Assembly (NCBI GenBank): GCA_032690845.1
Contig: CM064433.1
Location: 40,360,658-40,424,657, forward strand
Source: Eleusine coracana subsp. coracana
Taxonomy: Eukaryota > Streptophyta > Magnoliopsida > Poales > Poaceae
Length of the DNA stretch: 64,000 bases
Reading direction: 5' to 3'
Shown here: one piece after another, positions 23,005-33,921 of the stretch
Numbering within the stretch: position 1 is the first letter of the stretch
Layout: every line of letters begins with the position of its first letter
Program-made: the position numbers and the translations under genes
The notes under the pieces: model-generated
The model's database searches: none
What the model saw: the letters and a program-made list of their open reading frames with translations, nothing else
Told to the model about the DNA's origin: nothing

Positions 23005-24918
23005 ATGGTGCTTTTGGCTGTGTCACAGGAGGTCAGAGAGACCGTCCGGGAGGAGACGGTTGCGAGAGTCGGTCGAATGGCAGCAGTGGCGCTAGATGTA
23101 GTGAGGGCGACGGCAGGGTTTCCACGATGGTGGAAGACGATGGCGATAAAGCTGGAGAAGCTCCGGGCGTGCCTACTTGACCTGTCCAACCACCCTTCTT
23201 GTGTCGCTAACAACAAGGCGGTCTGCCGTGAGGTGCTGCAGTCGGTGGCAGACACGCTCACCGAGGTGACCGACCTCGCGGGGCGGTGCACAGAGGACTC
23301 GTGGGAAAAGGTGAAGCCGAGCACCATGGACGCGGTGGCCGTGAAGGTGGACGTCAGCCTCGGCGACTGCAAGCTGCTCGTCAAGATCGGCGTGCTGTAC
23401 GACGACACCTCATCATTGCCTCCCCTGGACGATACTAGTACTTGTGTGGACGTCAGGGAGCTGCAGCGACTGTCGGCGTGGCTGGAGATGAGTCACACGG
23501 AGGCGAAGATCCTTGCGTTGGACGGGCTTCTCGAGGCGATGCGCAGGGACGAGAAGCACGTGGTCTCTATGTTAGACCGCCGCGACAACATCTCCGCCGT
23601 GATGCAGCTGCTCACCGTGTCATGGCCCGAGGTCGTCCGGGAGAAGGCCACCACGGTTGTGTGCCACATCGCCCCGGGGAGCAATGGGTGGCTGCTCGAG
23701 TCAGAAGTTGGCCTCCGGCTGCTCCTCAGGCAGGCCGAGTCGGGCAACGTCATGGACCGCCAGAAGGTCGCGGTCGTGCTGCACCATCTGTCCTCCACGT
23801 CGCGTAGCACCGCACGGGTCATCGAGTCGCACTTCGGCGTTTGCCCGCTCATCGAGATGTGCCGCCGCAACCACAAGGGGGGTGATTCCGTGTCCCAGTC
23901 AGCCGCGGCTGGCATGCTCAAGAACATCTTCATGGCGATGGATTTCCGGCAGTCAGTGGACAACCATAGAAGCGTCCGCGTCATGGTGGACCTGCTGGAC
24001 CACGCCGATGCAGTGCCGGAATCAAAGGAGCACGCTGCCGAGTGCCTCAAGGACTTCACATCCAGGGAAAACGACTACAGGCTGCAGCGGTACGTCGTGT
24101 CGGAGGGTGGCCTGCGCGCTCTGCTCCTCTACCTCGGCGAGAATGATGACCGGCACGAGGTAGCAGTGAGCGCGATCCGAAACCTCGTCGGCGTCATCTC
24201 TACCACCAGCGGCTCGGCGGGCGACACGACAACGATGAAGCGCCTGGCGGGCGAGCAGGGGTGCGTGCCGCTGCTGGTGCGGACCATGTTGGAGCACGAG
24301 TCCAAGGACGCGCGCGAGGTCGCCGTGGAGATGTTGGCCAGCCTGGCGACCTACCCTCCCAACGCCATGGAGATGGACGCCGATGACAAGTGTGTGCCCG
24401 CCCTGCTGCAGCTGCTGGACCTGAGCCCTAATACAAACGCCGCCAACAAGCACGCGAACCAATGCCTCCACCAGAAGGCCACGGTCACGCTGCATCATCT
24501 GTCCTCCACGTCACGCAGCACCACTTGTTCCATCGTGTCGCACGGTGGCGTCGGCCCGCTCATCAAGATGTGCCGCCAGAAAGGGGGTGATTCCGTGTGC
24601 CAGTCCGCTGCGGCCGGCATACTCAAGAACATCTCAGCGGTGCCGGAATTGCAGCAATCACTGGAAGACCATGGAATCGTCTGCGTCATGGGGCAGCTGC
24701 TGGACCCGAGCCATGCCCACAATGCCGCCAACAAGCAGGCCATCCAGTACCTCCTCTCGCTCGCCTCCACCAAACGCTTCAGGAATCTCATGATCTCGGA
24801 CGGCGCCAACAAGCACCTCAGGAAGCTCTCCGACAAGAACGTCGAAGGCGCCACGGAGCTGCTCCACAGGCTGGAAGGCGGCTGGCTAAAAAGCCTCTTC
24901 AGCAGCAGCAAGCAATAA
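23005..24918 (+). CDS. ARM-repeat protein 2, intact, no U-box
   Basis: An intronless GC-rich ORF of 637 residues. An alpha-helical N-terminal region (about 1-150) resembles the N-terminal domain of plant U-box/ARM proteins. It is followed by degenerate ~42-residue ARM repeats to the C-terminus (recurring patterns such as VLHHLSS, PLIEMCR, SQSAAAG.LKNI, LLLYLG, MLASLATYPPNA). No U-box is visible, so E3 ligase activity is not predicted; the expected role is protein binding in cytosol or nucleus. A block with 'HHLSS...SHGGVGPLI...SQSAAAG' occurs twice (from about 23779 and 24490), while gene 3 has it once, so gene 2 grew by internal duplication. The ATG sits below a TATA-like box. The alternative is that 'gtgtcacag' before GAGG (23027-23028) is a splice acceptor for an unseen upstream exon. 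Confidence 0.85.
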   Translation: MVLLAVSQEVRETVREETVARVGRMAAVALDVVRATAGFPRWWKTMAIKLEKLRACLLDLSNHPSCVANNKAVCREVLQSVADTLTEVTDLAGRCTEDSWEKVKPSTMDAVAVKVDVSLGDCKLLVKIGVLYDDTSSLPPLDDTSTCVDVRELQRLSAWLEMSHTEAKILALDGLLEAMRRDEKHVVSMLDRRDNISAVMQLLTVSWPEVVREKATTVVCHIAPGSNGWLLESEVGLRLLLRQAESGNVMDRQKVAVVLHHLSSTSRSTARVIESHFGVCPLIEMCRRNHKGGDSVSQSAAAGMLKNIFMAMDFRQSVDNHRSVRVMVDLLDHADAVPESKEHAAECLKDFTSRENDYRLQRYVVSEGGLRALLLYLGENDDRHEVAVSAIRNLVGVISTTSGSAGDTTTMKRLAGEQGCVPLLVRTMLEHESKDAREVAVEMLASLATYPPNAMEMDADDKCVPALLQLLDLSPNTNAANKHANQCLHQKATVTLHHLSSTSRSTTCSIVSHGGVGPLIKMCRQKGGDSVCQSAAAGILKNISAVPELQQSLEDHGIVCVMGQLLDPSHAHNAANKQAIQYLLSLASTKRFRNLMISDGANKHLRKLSDKNVEGATELLHRLEGGWLKSLFSSSKQ

Positions 24919-25699
24919 AGCTTCATTACTTCTGTGTTGTTCTACTAGTTAGTACACTGCAATTTTTAATTTCTTCTTGCGGGCCGAATTCTGTATACAA
25001 AAGAAAATCCAGCAGCCGGCTCTGTATGAGATGTCGTTTCGCTGTTAACTGAATATATTCGGTTGTAATATAAAGTAGGGTCTTCTCTCGCCTTTACTAA
25101 CTTGGATCTTCTAGATAAGTTGAAATGATATCTCTTGTTTAAATCAAATGATGGATAATTAGTTAGTTAGATGTTTCTATAATCAAATTTGTACTCGTGA
25201 ATAAGAGATGGAGACGCTAAGTAATTAATAATGTTCCAAACAACAGATGCTGTGTAATTACTAATGTTCCAAGCAACCGGAAGGATTATGTCGTTCATTT
25301 GCACAGGCGGTTCATGACCGGGCGTTATTTATCTATGTATCTTCAAAAGATGCAACCCACAAAAAGTCCTTAACTTCTATTTCTCTGCTCCCATATTCAT
25401 CCACATCACCTCAATTCTTTATAACCATTGGATCAAAACCTTTTGTTCATGTCTGTCGGTCCATTTTAACTCTGCGGCAGCTGATGCATTGATGTCCAAA
25501 ATAGAACGTACACATCTACACCCACCACCAGCTGTTTTCCATCAATTGATGCCCCATTAAATATTAGAAACCAAAGATTCAATTCCAATTGTTTGCTCCA
25601 TCTCTATAATAGCGCGCCTCCCATCAAAGAATGTGAGGGAGCCTTCCAAATTACACAAATTATGAGCAAATACATCAATTAACGAAGAATAAACATTGA

Positions 25700-28600
25700 C
25701 ACGCATCGACTGTTCGACACATCACGTGTCGCAGCCCATTCTATGCAATCAACACCATAATATTCAATCATAATATGTATAATTCCGGTATTCTTGGGCA
25801 TGCACAAACAACACCCAAGATCGATGTGCACACCGCTAAACCATATTTGTAAGTATCTTTATCACAAGAATTAACGAGAGAGCGAAAATATTACATTACC
25901 TTAGTAGTATCTTTACTTAGCCAAATTTACATCAAAAGTGAAGTTTAGAGCTCATATGCTAAGTGTATAACCAACTTAGCATGAACGAGGACATGGTTAT
26001 AAAGGTTTGGTCCTTGTTTAAGAGTTTATGCAGCAAAGTTATAAAATAAAAGACGATGATGCTCCACTATGAGCACCATCCACGTCACCTTCTCAACAAC
26101 CAACTACTTTGCCCTTCACCCCCATCGGCAGCAGGGTAGAAGTTGCCATACACATACTCATCTTCACCTGTAAAACTCATTAAATAGCATCGTGAGTACG
26201 AAGGTACTTAGCAAGACTTACACAGAGAGTCATATAGCTCTCAACCAATGGAATATGCATTTGGCTTTGGACAAGAATAAGGCAATTAGGATGACAAGTG
26301 CGTAAAAGCAATTAATATTTTTGAAGTGAATAACTTGCAATCCTATACCCTAAATGAAGCTATTGGGCAACCTCTACAGAAAACCACCCAATGTATAAGC
26401 AAAAGTACTAGTTGTTCATATTTCTTTCTCATCTCCCAAACCACATCCTGGGAAAATAATCATGATGAATGGAGACGCCCCAAGGCATGATCATAACCGT
26501 GACCGCGGCAATTCGAATTGATTTTCCACCCTACAGGGGTTGTACATCTGTACCCACACGCTACAAAGACCACTGCCCATATGACCTAGCCATTAGTCAT
26601 AAGGAGTAATTCATTGTGACAACCACATCCAAGTATGCTCCGACCATTTAACCGACGTCCGGTCCAGGCGAGTTGGTCGCACTAGGCCCTCGGGGGTCAT
26701 CCCTAGCACCTTCTCCAGCCCCCGAACCCGTGAGACAAATGGTCGCAGCTAGATAAGGAATTAGGCTTACCTACCCATATATCAACTTGTGGTATGCACG
26801 AAAAGTGTCAAGGTTTGTGTACAAACTATCAAGGATTTCCCATCTATCTAGTTCATATCCATCATTAAAAATTTCAGCCTGACATGGTCAATTATCTCAA
26901 GTATCCATCTATATCACACAAACATTGGTGACCTTTCACCATTCGACTTCTACCGCATTAAGATAAAGCATCACTAAGCAATTACCGATTATCCCAACAC
27001 ATGAACCTATCCAACTTGGTTACAAGGATAAGAGATAATACAATTACAAGGAAGGTAATGCAACAAGTAGGATTCGACTATTTTCTTAGTGCCCGGCTAA
27101 TGCAATAGGTCAATTGACTCAAGCACATTCATTAAACTCATCCAAAATAGTTTGAGATATGCATAGATGCTTGCCTTGAGTTGCAGGTTCACTACTCATG
27201 TTCTCCGGTTCAGTTCCACCCTCCACGTTACCCTCCATCGGTTCGTTCTCTAAAAGAAAGAATGATGCAATGCAATGAGTATGCTTGCAATGCTATGAGA
27301 GGGTGTGCAAATGAATAAAACAGGAAGAGATGCAAGCCATAATATGAGAAGACACAATGCAAAAAGAATTACATGACTAAGATTAACAAGTAAAAGATTT
27401 AGTCATTTATAGAATTGAAAAGAATTTCATTGGAACAACAAGGCTAAATTTAACTTCAAATTACTTTAGCACTTGTTCAGGAAAGACATAATTTTTACTT
27501 GATCAAGCATAATCATGAGAGATTTGTCAAGTCAGTTTCACTTAACTAGTGCATTAGATTAATTAATTACTAATTAATTAAGCTTTAGCATAATTAGAAC
27601 ACTAAACAATTTTGAGAGATGAAAACATGACAAACAGTATTTTTTATCAAAAACATTATCATCAGACAAAACTAATGAAACTGATTTCATCTTGATTAGA
27701 GCTATAATTATTTTTAAGTGAATTTTCAAAGTTCAGAAGATGAACTAGTACAATTTAACTAGGCTAGCAAATTAGCTTTCTCCTGCTTCCCTGCCTGCTC
27801 ACGCACATCACACCATGCCGCAGGGTTCTCAGCAACCACGATGCAGCAACAGAGGCACAAGAGCCCAAAGAATTTGTCAAACGAAAGAAAAAGCAGGCAG
27901 CAAGGAGGCTACCGCCATGCGGATGCTCACCAGCTAGCACGACTGGGGTTCTTTGACCAAGACAAACGGCGGCGACGACGGCTCCTGCAAAATTGGCCAA
28001 CAACGAGCATCGTTTCTTGATCAAAATTGGCTCACAGAATACGCAGGGACCTTGTGAAGGTTCCTTCAAACCGAATTAGAGCGAGACTCACCGGGAGAGA
28101 AGGATTTCAGAAGGGGGCAGAACGGGTTGGCTTCGGACTCCGGCAGGAATCAGTGTAAATTCTCAGAGGCTATGACGGGAGATGGCGATTGGTGGCCATG
28201 GGAGGAAGAGGGAGAGGTAGCGCGACAGTTTGCTGTGTCGGTTTGGCCGGGGAGGCACTGAGGTGGCGGGGAGCTTGAGCTTGGGCTGGGCAACAATGGT
28301 GGTTGCCTGGTTTCTTCGGTTTGCAAAAGAGAGAAGAGAGAACGAGAGACTGAGAGACTGATGCGAGACGGACAAAGGAAACAGAGATTTTACTCCCGTG
28401 CGCGAGCGGCGGCGATGAAGCAGGCAAGCAGCCTGCTTGCACGGCGCGCGGAGCGCGCGACACGCAGCAGCGCTGGCCCCTGCGCTGGTGACGCTGAGAG
28501 AAAAAAGCGATGGTTGGTAATTTTTTTGCAGAGAAGTCCTTCCTCCGAGAAAATAGCAAAAAGACCTTCAAAGAGTATGTGAGAATTTGGCATTTACAAA
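25700..28600 (-). repeat. Diverged LTR-like sequence inside the Helitron
   Basis: The layout parallels the two Gypsy-type solo LTRs at 49116 and 56225: an AT-rich part, a part rich in short motifs (about 26440-26760), 'gatgcaatgcaatgag'-type sequence (27250), then a GC-rich block (28080-28500) and an AT-rich end. Clean termini and target duplication were not found, so family and limits are uncertain. ORFs at 27764-28069 and 28170-28571 on the minus strand look incidental. Confidence 0.3.
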
Positions 28601-28631
28601 GAAATGCTTTCCATTGTCTCCATCAATAATA

Positions 28632-29742
28632 GAGCAGTTTTACGGTATATTTTACTACTAGTAATTATTGGTGGCAATTAGAAGATAATTAAAATCCAAT
28701 GGTTCAGATTAGTTACTCACCCATTACTCCTACCACCAGTAATTTAAAGTAGTAATGATTTTACTAGGATAGTACTGGAAAAAATCAAAATGGCAAAGAT
28801 GCAATTGTTTGTATTAAGAGATGTGCTCCGATATTTTTTTAGAATCTCAAGTGAGATTAACTAAGTCATCTGTTTATTAATTCTTTTGATCCCGGAACCT
28901 TGTACCTGAGGTCTTATATATTTGATTTTGTAGATGTACTAGTATTCTACAATACGAACGACAGACAACGATGGCTGACCTGTAATCGGCCGGAGGCGGA
29001 CTCCAATCGTGACCAATGGACCTTCGCCTGCCCGCTTCATCGTGAGAATGGAAAGGACATGTCGTGGACCTTCATCCCTTGTGGCCTAGGATCGACGTAT
29101 TACATAGGGGCAATACGCCTGCCGGTGAAGATAGTAGCACCATTGAGGAGTCACCGCTAGGAAGATAATAGCGCGATCGGAGAAATCTTGGCTGATCTAG
29201 AGGTAGACGACAATAATAGAAACTGGACCCAGTACAACTCCAGCCCGTTCAAACAAGGCCCATGAAAAATGGCTCAAAAGGCCCAGCCACGAGAACTCAT
29301 CGTCAACCTCTGCACCATATGCCGCTCGCCGCCATTGCCGATCGCAATAGTGGAATCAAATTGTTCTAAAATTGAAACATTCTGATTATAAAAAGTTAAT
29401 TGTTGTAGCATGGCAAATCGGAAGGGACCATCGTTTGTCGTCTGTGTGTATGATTACATCCTCGAGTAAATATGATCTCACGTATAGGGTTCGGGCATGC
29501 GAGGCTGGACGAGATGGACAAGGATCTTGGATTAAAGGCGGCAGCGAGAGGGGGTGCGGCGGCGCCGGCGGAATGCGGAAAAGTGACATGTGCGATATTA
29601 ACAGTGCAATTTAAAGTAAATTTCCTATTTTACTCTTAGTGGCATTGAAACGTAAATAAATGAAGAATTGTGTTAATTACGTTACTACCCTAACAATTAC
29701 TATAGTAAATTACTGGTGGTAATATGTAGCATAAAACTACTC
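28632..29742. mobile_element. Possible hAT-like non-autonomous element
   Basis: Inverted termini GAGCAGTTTTA (left) and GAGTAGTTTTA (reverse complement of the right end), with further inverted similarity inside ('taccaccagtaat' and 'attactggtggta'). The flanks are 8-bp near-identical repeats caataata (28624-28631) and caataaaa (29743-29750), a length expected for hAT elements. Small ORFs inside (28900-29160, 29372-29614) are not recognised. Confidence 0.42.
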
Positions 29743-29837
29743 CAATAAAATGCTTGGTCTCCTTCTGCCAAGTGAAAGTTTTCTTTTGTGAACACCTAAT
29801 TTCATCTTTTGATCGATCTGCTCCAGTTTATTTGCAG

Positions 29838-30080
29838 CAATGGAGACAATCAATCGAAGATCACTCCATTCTCATTTTAGTCCATGCACAGGTTTTCTCT
29901 GTCTCTCTCTCAAGTTTGTTCAGTTCGTGACAACGTGCAGATGCATTCACCACTATCTAACTCCTCTTTTTATTGCAGAAATGGAAACAATTAATTGAAG
30001 ATCATTGTCGTTCTCATTTTAGTCCATGCATTGCATAGGTCCTCTCACCCCCACCACCCTCTCTTTCTCTCTCTCAAGTT
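29838..30080. repeat. Imperfect tandem duplication (~138-bp period)
   Basis: The segment 'gcagcaatggagacaatcaat...tctcattttagtccatgca', followed by a CT-rich run, recurs at about 29975 as 'gcagaaatggaaacaattaat...'. Non-coding as far as I can tell. Confidence 0.7.
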
Positions 30081-30525
30081 CTTTCATTGTTCAGTTCATG
30101 TTAGTAGAAGAGTTAGTGACTCTGAAGTAAAATGGACTCGATAGCTCCTTTCCCAGATATAAACCATACAACAGTTGGGCATAGCTTTAGCCGCGTGCAG
30201 GTATTATTAATTTCATATTTGTATATGCCTCTCTGGATTAAGATTTTGTTTCTCCCGTCACAGTTTGATGTCTATGGTTTGACTAATCATTTCGCTCAAA
30301 TATAAGCCATGGGCGAACCGCCCCATACTGATGGGAGGGAACCCCACCCCCACGTTCCCTCATCAGAAAGCAGCAGCCATGTAGATTGTAGAGCTCGGCG
30401 GCACCTTCGTCATGGCTTCCTGCCTGTTCTGCTAGCTAACGAAACAAAGAAGAAGAGGCACATGCGAAGGTGCATGTGGGCCATGAGCCAAATTAGTTTA
30501 TGCAGTAGTAATGGGGCCTAGCAGG

Positions 30526-30893
30526 TGTAGGACTTAGAAGCCTATTCGACCTAATCTGCTGATCGGTAATCCTTTAGACTAGTTATACGAACAAACATTG
30601 TAGGAAATAATCCTTACCTGTTATAATTAGTAGTTTACTTTCTATAGTTAGCAGCTTAGTTTAAAAAGTTGATTATTCGTTCTTGTATCGGCTCAGGGAA
30701 AGCCATCATTACTTTCCCTTGTATTAGTATATATAAACAAAGCAATAGAGGTGTAAGCGCTATCAATTGTAACACCAAACCAGATTGTGTTTCTCTCTTA
30801 CGTGAGTTTGTGTTCAGGTGTGTGTGTGCGTGTGTTGGCCAGAGAATCTCTCCGAGGCGTGTGCGTCGTTACTCCGCCGGAATTCTAACAAAC
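30526..30893 (+). repeat. Possible Copia-like solo LTR remnant
   Basis: The stretch begins TGTAGGACT and ends TTCTAACA. It has a TATA-like 'gtatatataaac' (about 30727-30738) followed by a leader-like region, the usual layout of a short LTR. No target duplication or primer-binding site was found. Confidence 0.3.
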
Positions 30894-31015
30894 ATGATTG
30901 ACGATCGATCGGAATTCTATTGCAATCCCTAGGTCACTACTCGACGCATCAATGGAGCGATGCAATTTAGAGAAAGAACGGAGCAGCACATCCCCAGCAG
31001 AGCGCGGGCGTGGCT

Positions 31016-31140
31016 ATGGCGGCACTTCGGCAGATGCATCGGCACAAATGGCCGGAGCCGGAGCAGGAGAGGTTGAGGTTGAGGATTGCCGAACTGTACC
31101 AATTCTGCTCCGATCGGAAAGAAGAAATTCGTAACAAGAG
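31016..31140 (+). CDS. Exon-like fragment, unknown protein
   Basis: From ATG at 31016, 41 codons plus two bases end at a consensus donor (AG, GTAATT at 31141). The translation starts MAALRQMHRHKWP and is charged and helical (EPEQERLRLRIAELY). No partner exon was identified. It could be a captured first exon. Several short frames overlap here, and this one was preferred for its donor and amino-acid composition. Confidence 0.25.
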
Positions 31141-31202
31141 GTAATTAGCATTATTCAATATTAAAAGCGAATGATTGGCACTAGCAATTAAGCCTAAATC
31201 TG

Positions 31203-31330
31203 ATCTACATGTACCACGAATTGATGATTATAAAGCTTGTTACAAGTGTTGATCGCTCTATTATGAACGATCAACTTCAGACCTTCATTCTACATGTACG
31301 ACGAATTGATGATTTAAAGCCTGTTACAAT
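31203..31330. repeat. Diverged direct repeat, 88-bp spacing
   Basis: The motif 'ctacatgta(c)cacgaattgatgat...aaagc.tgttacaa' occurs at 31203 and again at 31291. The inverted pair gttgatcg/cgatcaac lies between. Probably part of a small repeat element. Confidence 0.55.
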
Positions 31331-31349
31331 TTTGCAAGTTTGGCAATGA

Positions 31350-31638
31350 ATATGGTAGAAACTAAAAAACACCTTACTTTTCCATTGGTCTATCGGCTCA
31401 CTACTTCTACCCGTTGTAACAGCGTCAGTTAAATGAGCATTCTCAGCCATGAATATAGTAAATATAGATTTGCGCAACAGGATGTGTGAGAATGGCTCAA
31501 TGACCTGCTCTTATGCTACACTGAAAAAGAGATATTCTGTGGACTCAATTGTGATACAATTGAAAAGACATTTCTAGCAATGAAAGATCGGAACATGGAT
31601 TTGCCTTTGCCTAGGCAGCCTACAACATATCACTCTTG
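31350..31638 (+). pseudogene. hAT transposase C-terminal remnant
   Basis: Across three frames the translation matches the pattern of the hAT dimerisation domain: a 'FPLVYRL' segment, then a decayed VATASVERAFS-like segment, 'AMNIVNIDLRNRM', and 'LNDLLLCYTEKEIF' to a stop at about 31636. A frameshift and stops separate the pieces. This is the family's C-terminal signature only; the rest of the transposase is missing. Confidence 0.6.
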
Positions 31639-32329
31639 AATTAGAGGTATGTGTTCGTCAACTTCTCATCATATTGTTGATCATTTTTTGTGTTTATCAT
31701 TTTTATATCAATTTAGTATATTTTGCTATATATATGTGCTCTATTTTTATGATAGATCAGTTTTATCCATCTTCTCTGCCCCACCTAAAATTTTGTGTGT
31801 GGTCCGTCACTGATATAAGCATATTGGTTAGATTGAGCACCACTATCGTTAATCTTCAGCCCAATCGAGGAAATAATGCTTAACATTCTTGATTTTAATT
31901 TCTTCAGTTACTAATACAATTCCCCACTATTCAAACAACATGTAAAAGGCAACTACAACCTTGCAGTAGACCAGAAAAGTGTGCTGAAAAAACTTTCCTC
32001 AAATTGGCCAGTACAAGTTTCAGTTTTTGGATCTTCACATGTGGGCATTATACAATTTTCAATACTTGTGCTATATTTGCTTTATATTTTTTTCTTAACA
32101 TTAGGAGAGCAAAACATCAACATAAATGTTCGTATGTAGTACTTATTTAATCATAAAAAAATGTCCACAGGTAGGATTCCTTTAAACAACATTGTTCTTT
32201 ATTGAATCTTCCCCTGTTGTTGCGACCCTCAAGATGCCAACAGTATAGAATTATATTTCTCTTATTAGTTGCATCACTTTTTTAAAGTCGCTCTAGAAAC
32301 CCTGCAGCAATGCGCGGTGTATCATCTGG

Positions 32330-33920
32330 TAAGAATCATATATATCGTGCCAATTAGATGAAGCAATGGCCGCTTCCTGGTTTTTGGGAGCCTCCCAAGT
32401 ATTAGGAGCCATTTTTTTTATCCATAAGTATATTAGGATTTAGGAGCCAAATTGAGAGACTCTTAGACCAGTTTTGACTTCCAATATGCCTGTTTTGTTA
32501 GAGTATTGGAATACTGTTGGGGATGCTTGATGTTTCATTATAAACTATTTTTGTATTGCCATGGTTTCACTCATAGACTGATTTTTTGGCAACTTGAATC
32601 ATACCCCTTAGCCTTTTCATGTCTAAAAGTCGGTTGTAGTAGGTCATTTTTTATGGGTCAGTTTTGTTGAGTATTACATGCTTAGGGCATAGATCTATAT
32701 ATGTGATTTTTAGATAACCAAGGTGGCCAGCGTATTGTGTGACAACCCTAGTTTAAGCAAACGGAAATCATGCATCATGCGCATTATGTCACGCTATTTA
32801 TAAAATTTGGTGGTTAAATCTCAGATAAATGCAAAGGAAAATGAATAAAGTAAAATACAAGCCAATCTTGAATTTCAATGGAATATTAAAAAATTACAAT
32901 ACAATTTATGTGTTTGCCAATTTACTCGAGTAGAGAATCATGGGCGGCGGCGGGCACGGCCAAAAGCCTGTTCCGCTTGTCGTCGAACACGCGGCGGGCG
33001 CGTTCTATGTGGGCAGGGGCATCCTGGCGCCAATCATAGGTGGGTCCTGTGTTCCAATGATTCTTCAGAGTGTCACCAATGGTTACCTAAACTGCATCTT
33101 AGAATTGTTTATTGAAGGAAAAGAAGAGAGAGAAGGCAGCTAACTTTTCTTTAAGAGGCAGCCTCTAAAAAAGATGAGAGACTTAAACATGAACCATATT
33201 CCTATTTAATTCTCTGCAAGAGCTAGCTGCTATCTCTTAGCTAACTTTACCATTGGAGACGTTCTCAGGACAAGAACGACAAGCCGTTTATAAACTGCGA
33301 TTTGACCACTCAAACTGTCTCAAAAGTACTTGAACTTTAGCATACATGTAAAGTAATGTATGGACATTCCAAAAGTGCAAGATGTTGACCAGGAGGTTGG
33401 CCAGGTTGAAAGAATTCGAATTTGAAAGGTTGTTAAGTGACAAGGTTACTCAGAAAAATTACATAATGTGGTCTTCCTGATCTTATTAATTACTCACAAA
33501 GATTGTTTTTGATTTCTGAGCATGATAGTATTGAAGTTCATTTTCAAAATTTGAAATTTAAATTTTTAAAGTGTCCATGTTTCTGAACATTGCTTCACTT
33601 ATTTGGCCTACTTAGCCATGGGACAAAATTCCCATAAATTCTCAAAAATTCTAATTTTGAGCGTAGATCAGGAATATAAAATTTATTTGGTAAGTTATAT
33701 TCTGAAATTTCAACTTCTACTTCAAGCCAAGTTTGATTTAAATGCAAATAATCAAATTTTAAAATATTGTTTTTCAATCATCCTTTCCCGTGGCTTGGCA
33801 CGACTTGGCTAGATTGATGATATGTACGTATTTGATTCTGATTTGACTATTTACATAAGCATCGTCAAAACCAACACTAAAAACTAAGAAGGAAGGCAGA
33901 CTCATCTAAATTATTAAAGA
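32330..33920. other. Resumed ARM flank plus LTR-like spacer with short ORF
   Basis: 32330-32450 continues the ARM gene 3' flank. From about 32735 (TGTGACAACCCTAG) the sequence resembles the start of a Gypsy-type LTR in plus orientation, but no partner end was found. At 32941 an ATG opens a Gly-rich start (MGGGGHGQKPVPLVVEH) with a possible donor (GTGGGT, about 33041). I do not recognise it. The remainder is AT-rich. Confidence 0.3.
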
Positions 33921-33921
33921 A

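Larger units (their letters stand above)
12195..25331 (+). repeat. Tandem segmental duplication, unit A
   Basis: Collinear with unit B (36610-47941). The order is shared upstream block (12195-12740 vs 36680-37430), kinase exons 1-2, shared intron sequence, kinase exons 3-5, shared intergenic spacer, ARM gene, shared 3' flank. The offset is about 24.2 kb at the kinase start and 23.2 kb at the ARM start, the difference being private insertions and deletions. Private to unit A are the Stowaway MITE, the 786-bp non-LTR-like insertion, a 30-bp tandem repeat and about 1.07 kb of Copia relic deleted from unit B. Confidence 0.9.
25332..32329 (+). mobile_element. Helitron, about 7 kb, in the ARM gene 2 3' flank
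   Basis: It starts TCTATGTATC at 25332 after host A and ends CTGG at 32326-32329 before host T. Joining the flanks restores the 3' flank sequence seen after genes 1 and 3 ('ttatttat...atcatatatatcg'). The 5' end (aaaagatgcaacccac) closely resembles that of the Helitron at 47942, and both 3' ends share 'GGTRTATCATCT(A/G)G'-like sequence. The subterminal hairpin is degenerate. There is no Rep/helicase gene; the interior is older transposon debris. Confidence 0.75.

Noticed and set aside
23005..23028. First codons of ARM gene 2 as intron end (acceptor gtgtcacag)
   Set aside because: Not excluded, but a TATA-like box 47 bp above the ATG supports the simple start; kept as an alternative in the gene entry.
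23493..24926. Antisense ORFs (143-188 codons) opposite ARM gene 2
   Set aside because: Mirror frames of a GC-rich coding sequence; the ARM frame explains the region, and the same shadows appear opposite genes 1 and 3.
30309..30521. 70-codon plus-strand ORF starting MGEPPHTDGREPHPHV
   Set aside because: No domain, no conserved counterpart in the window and no clear splice context; could be chance.
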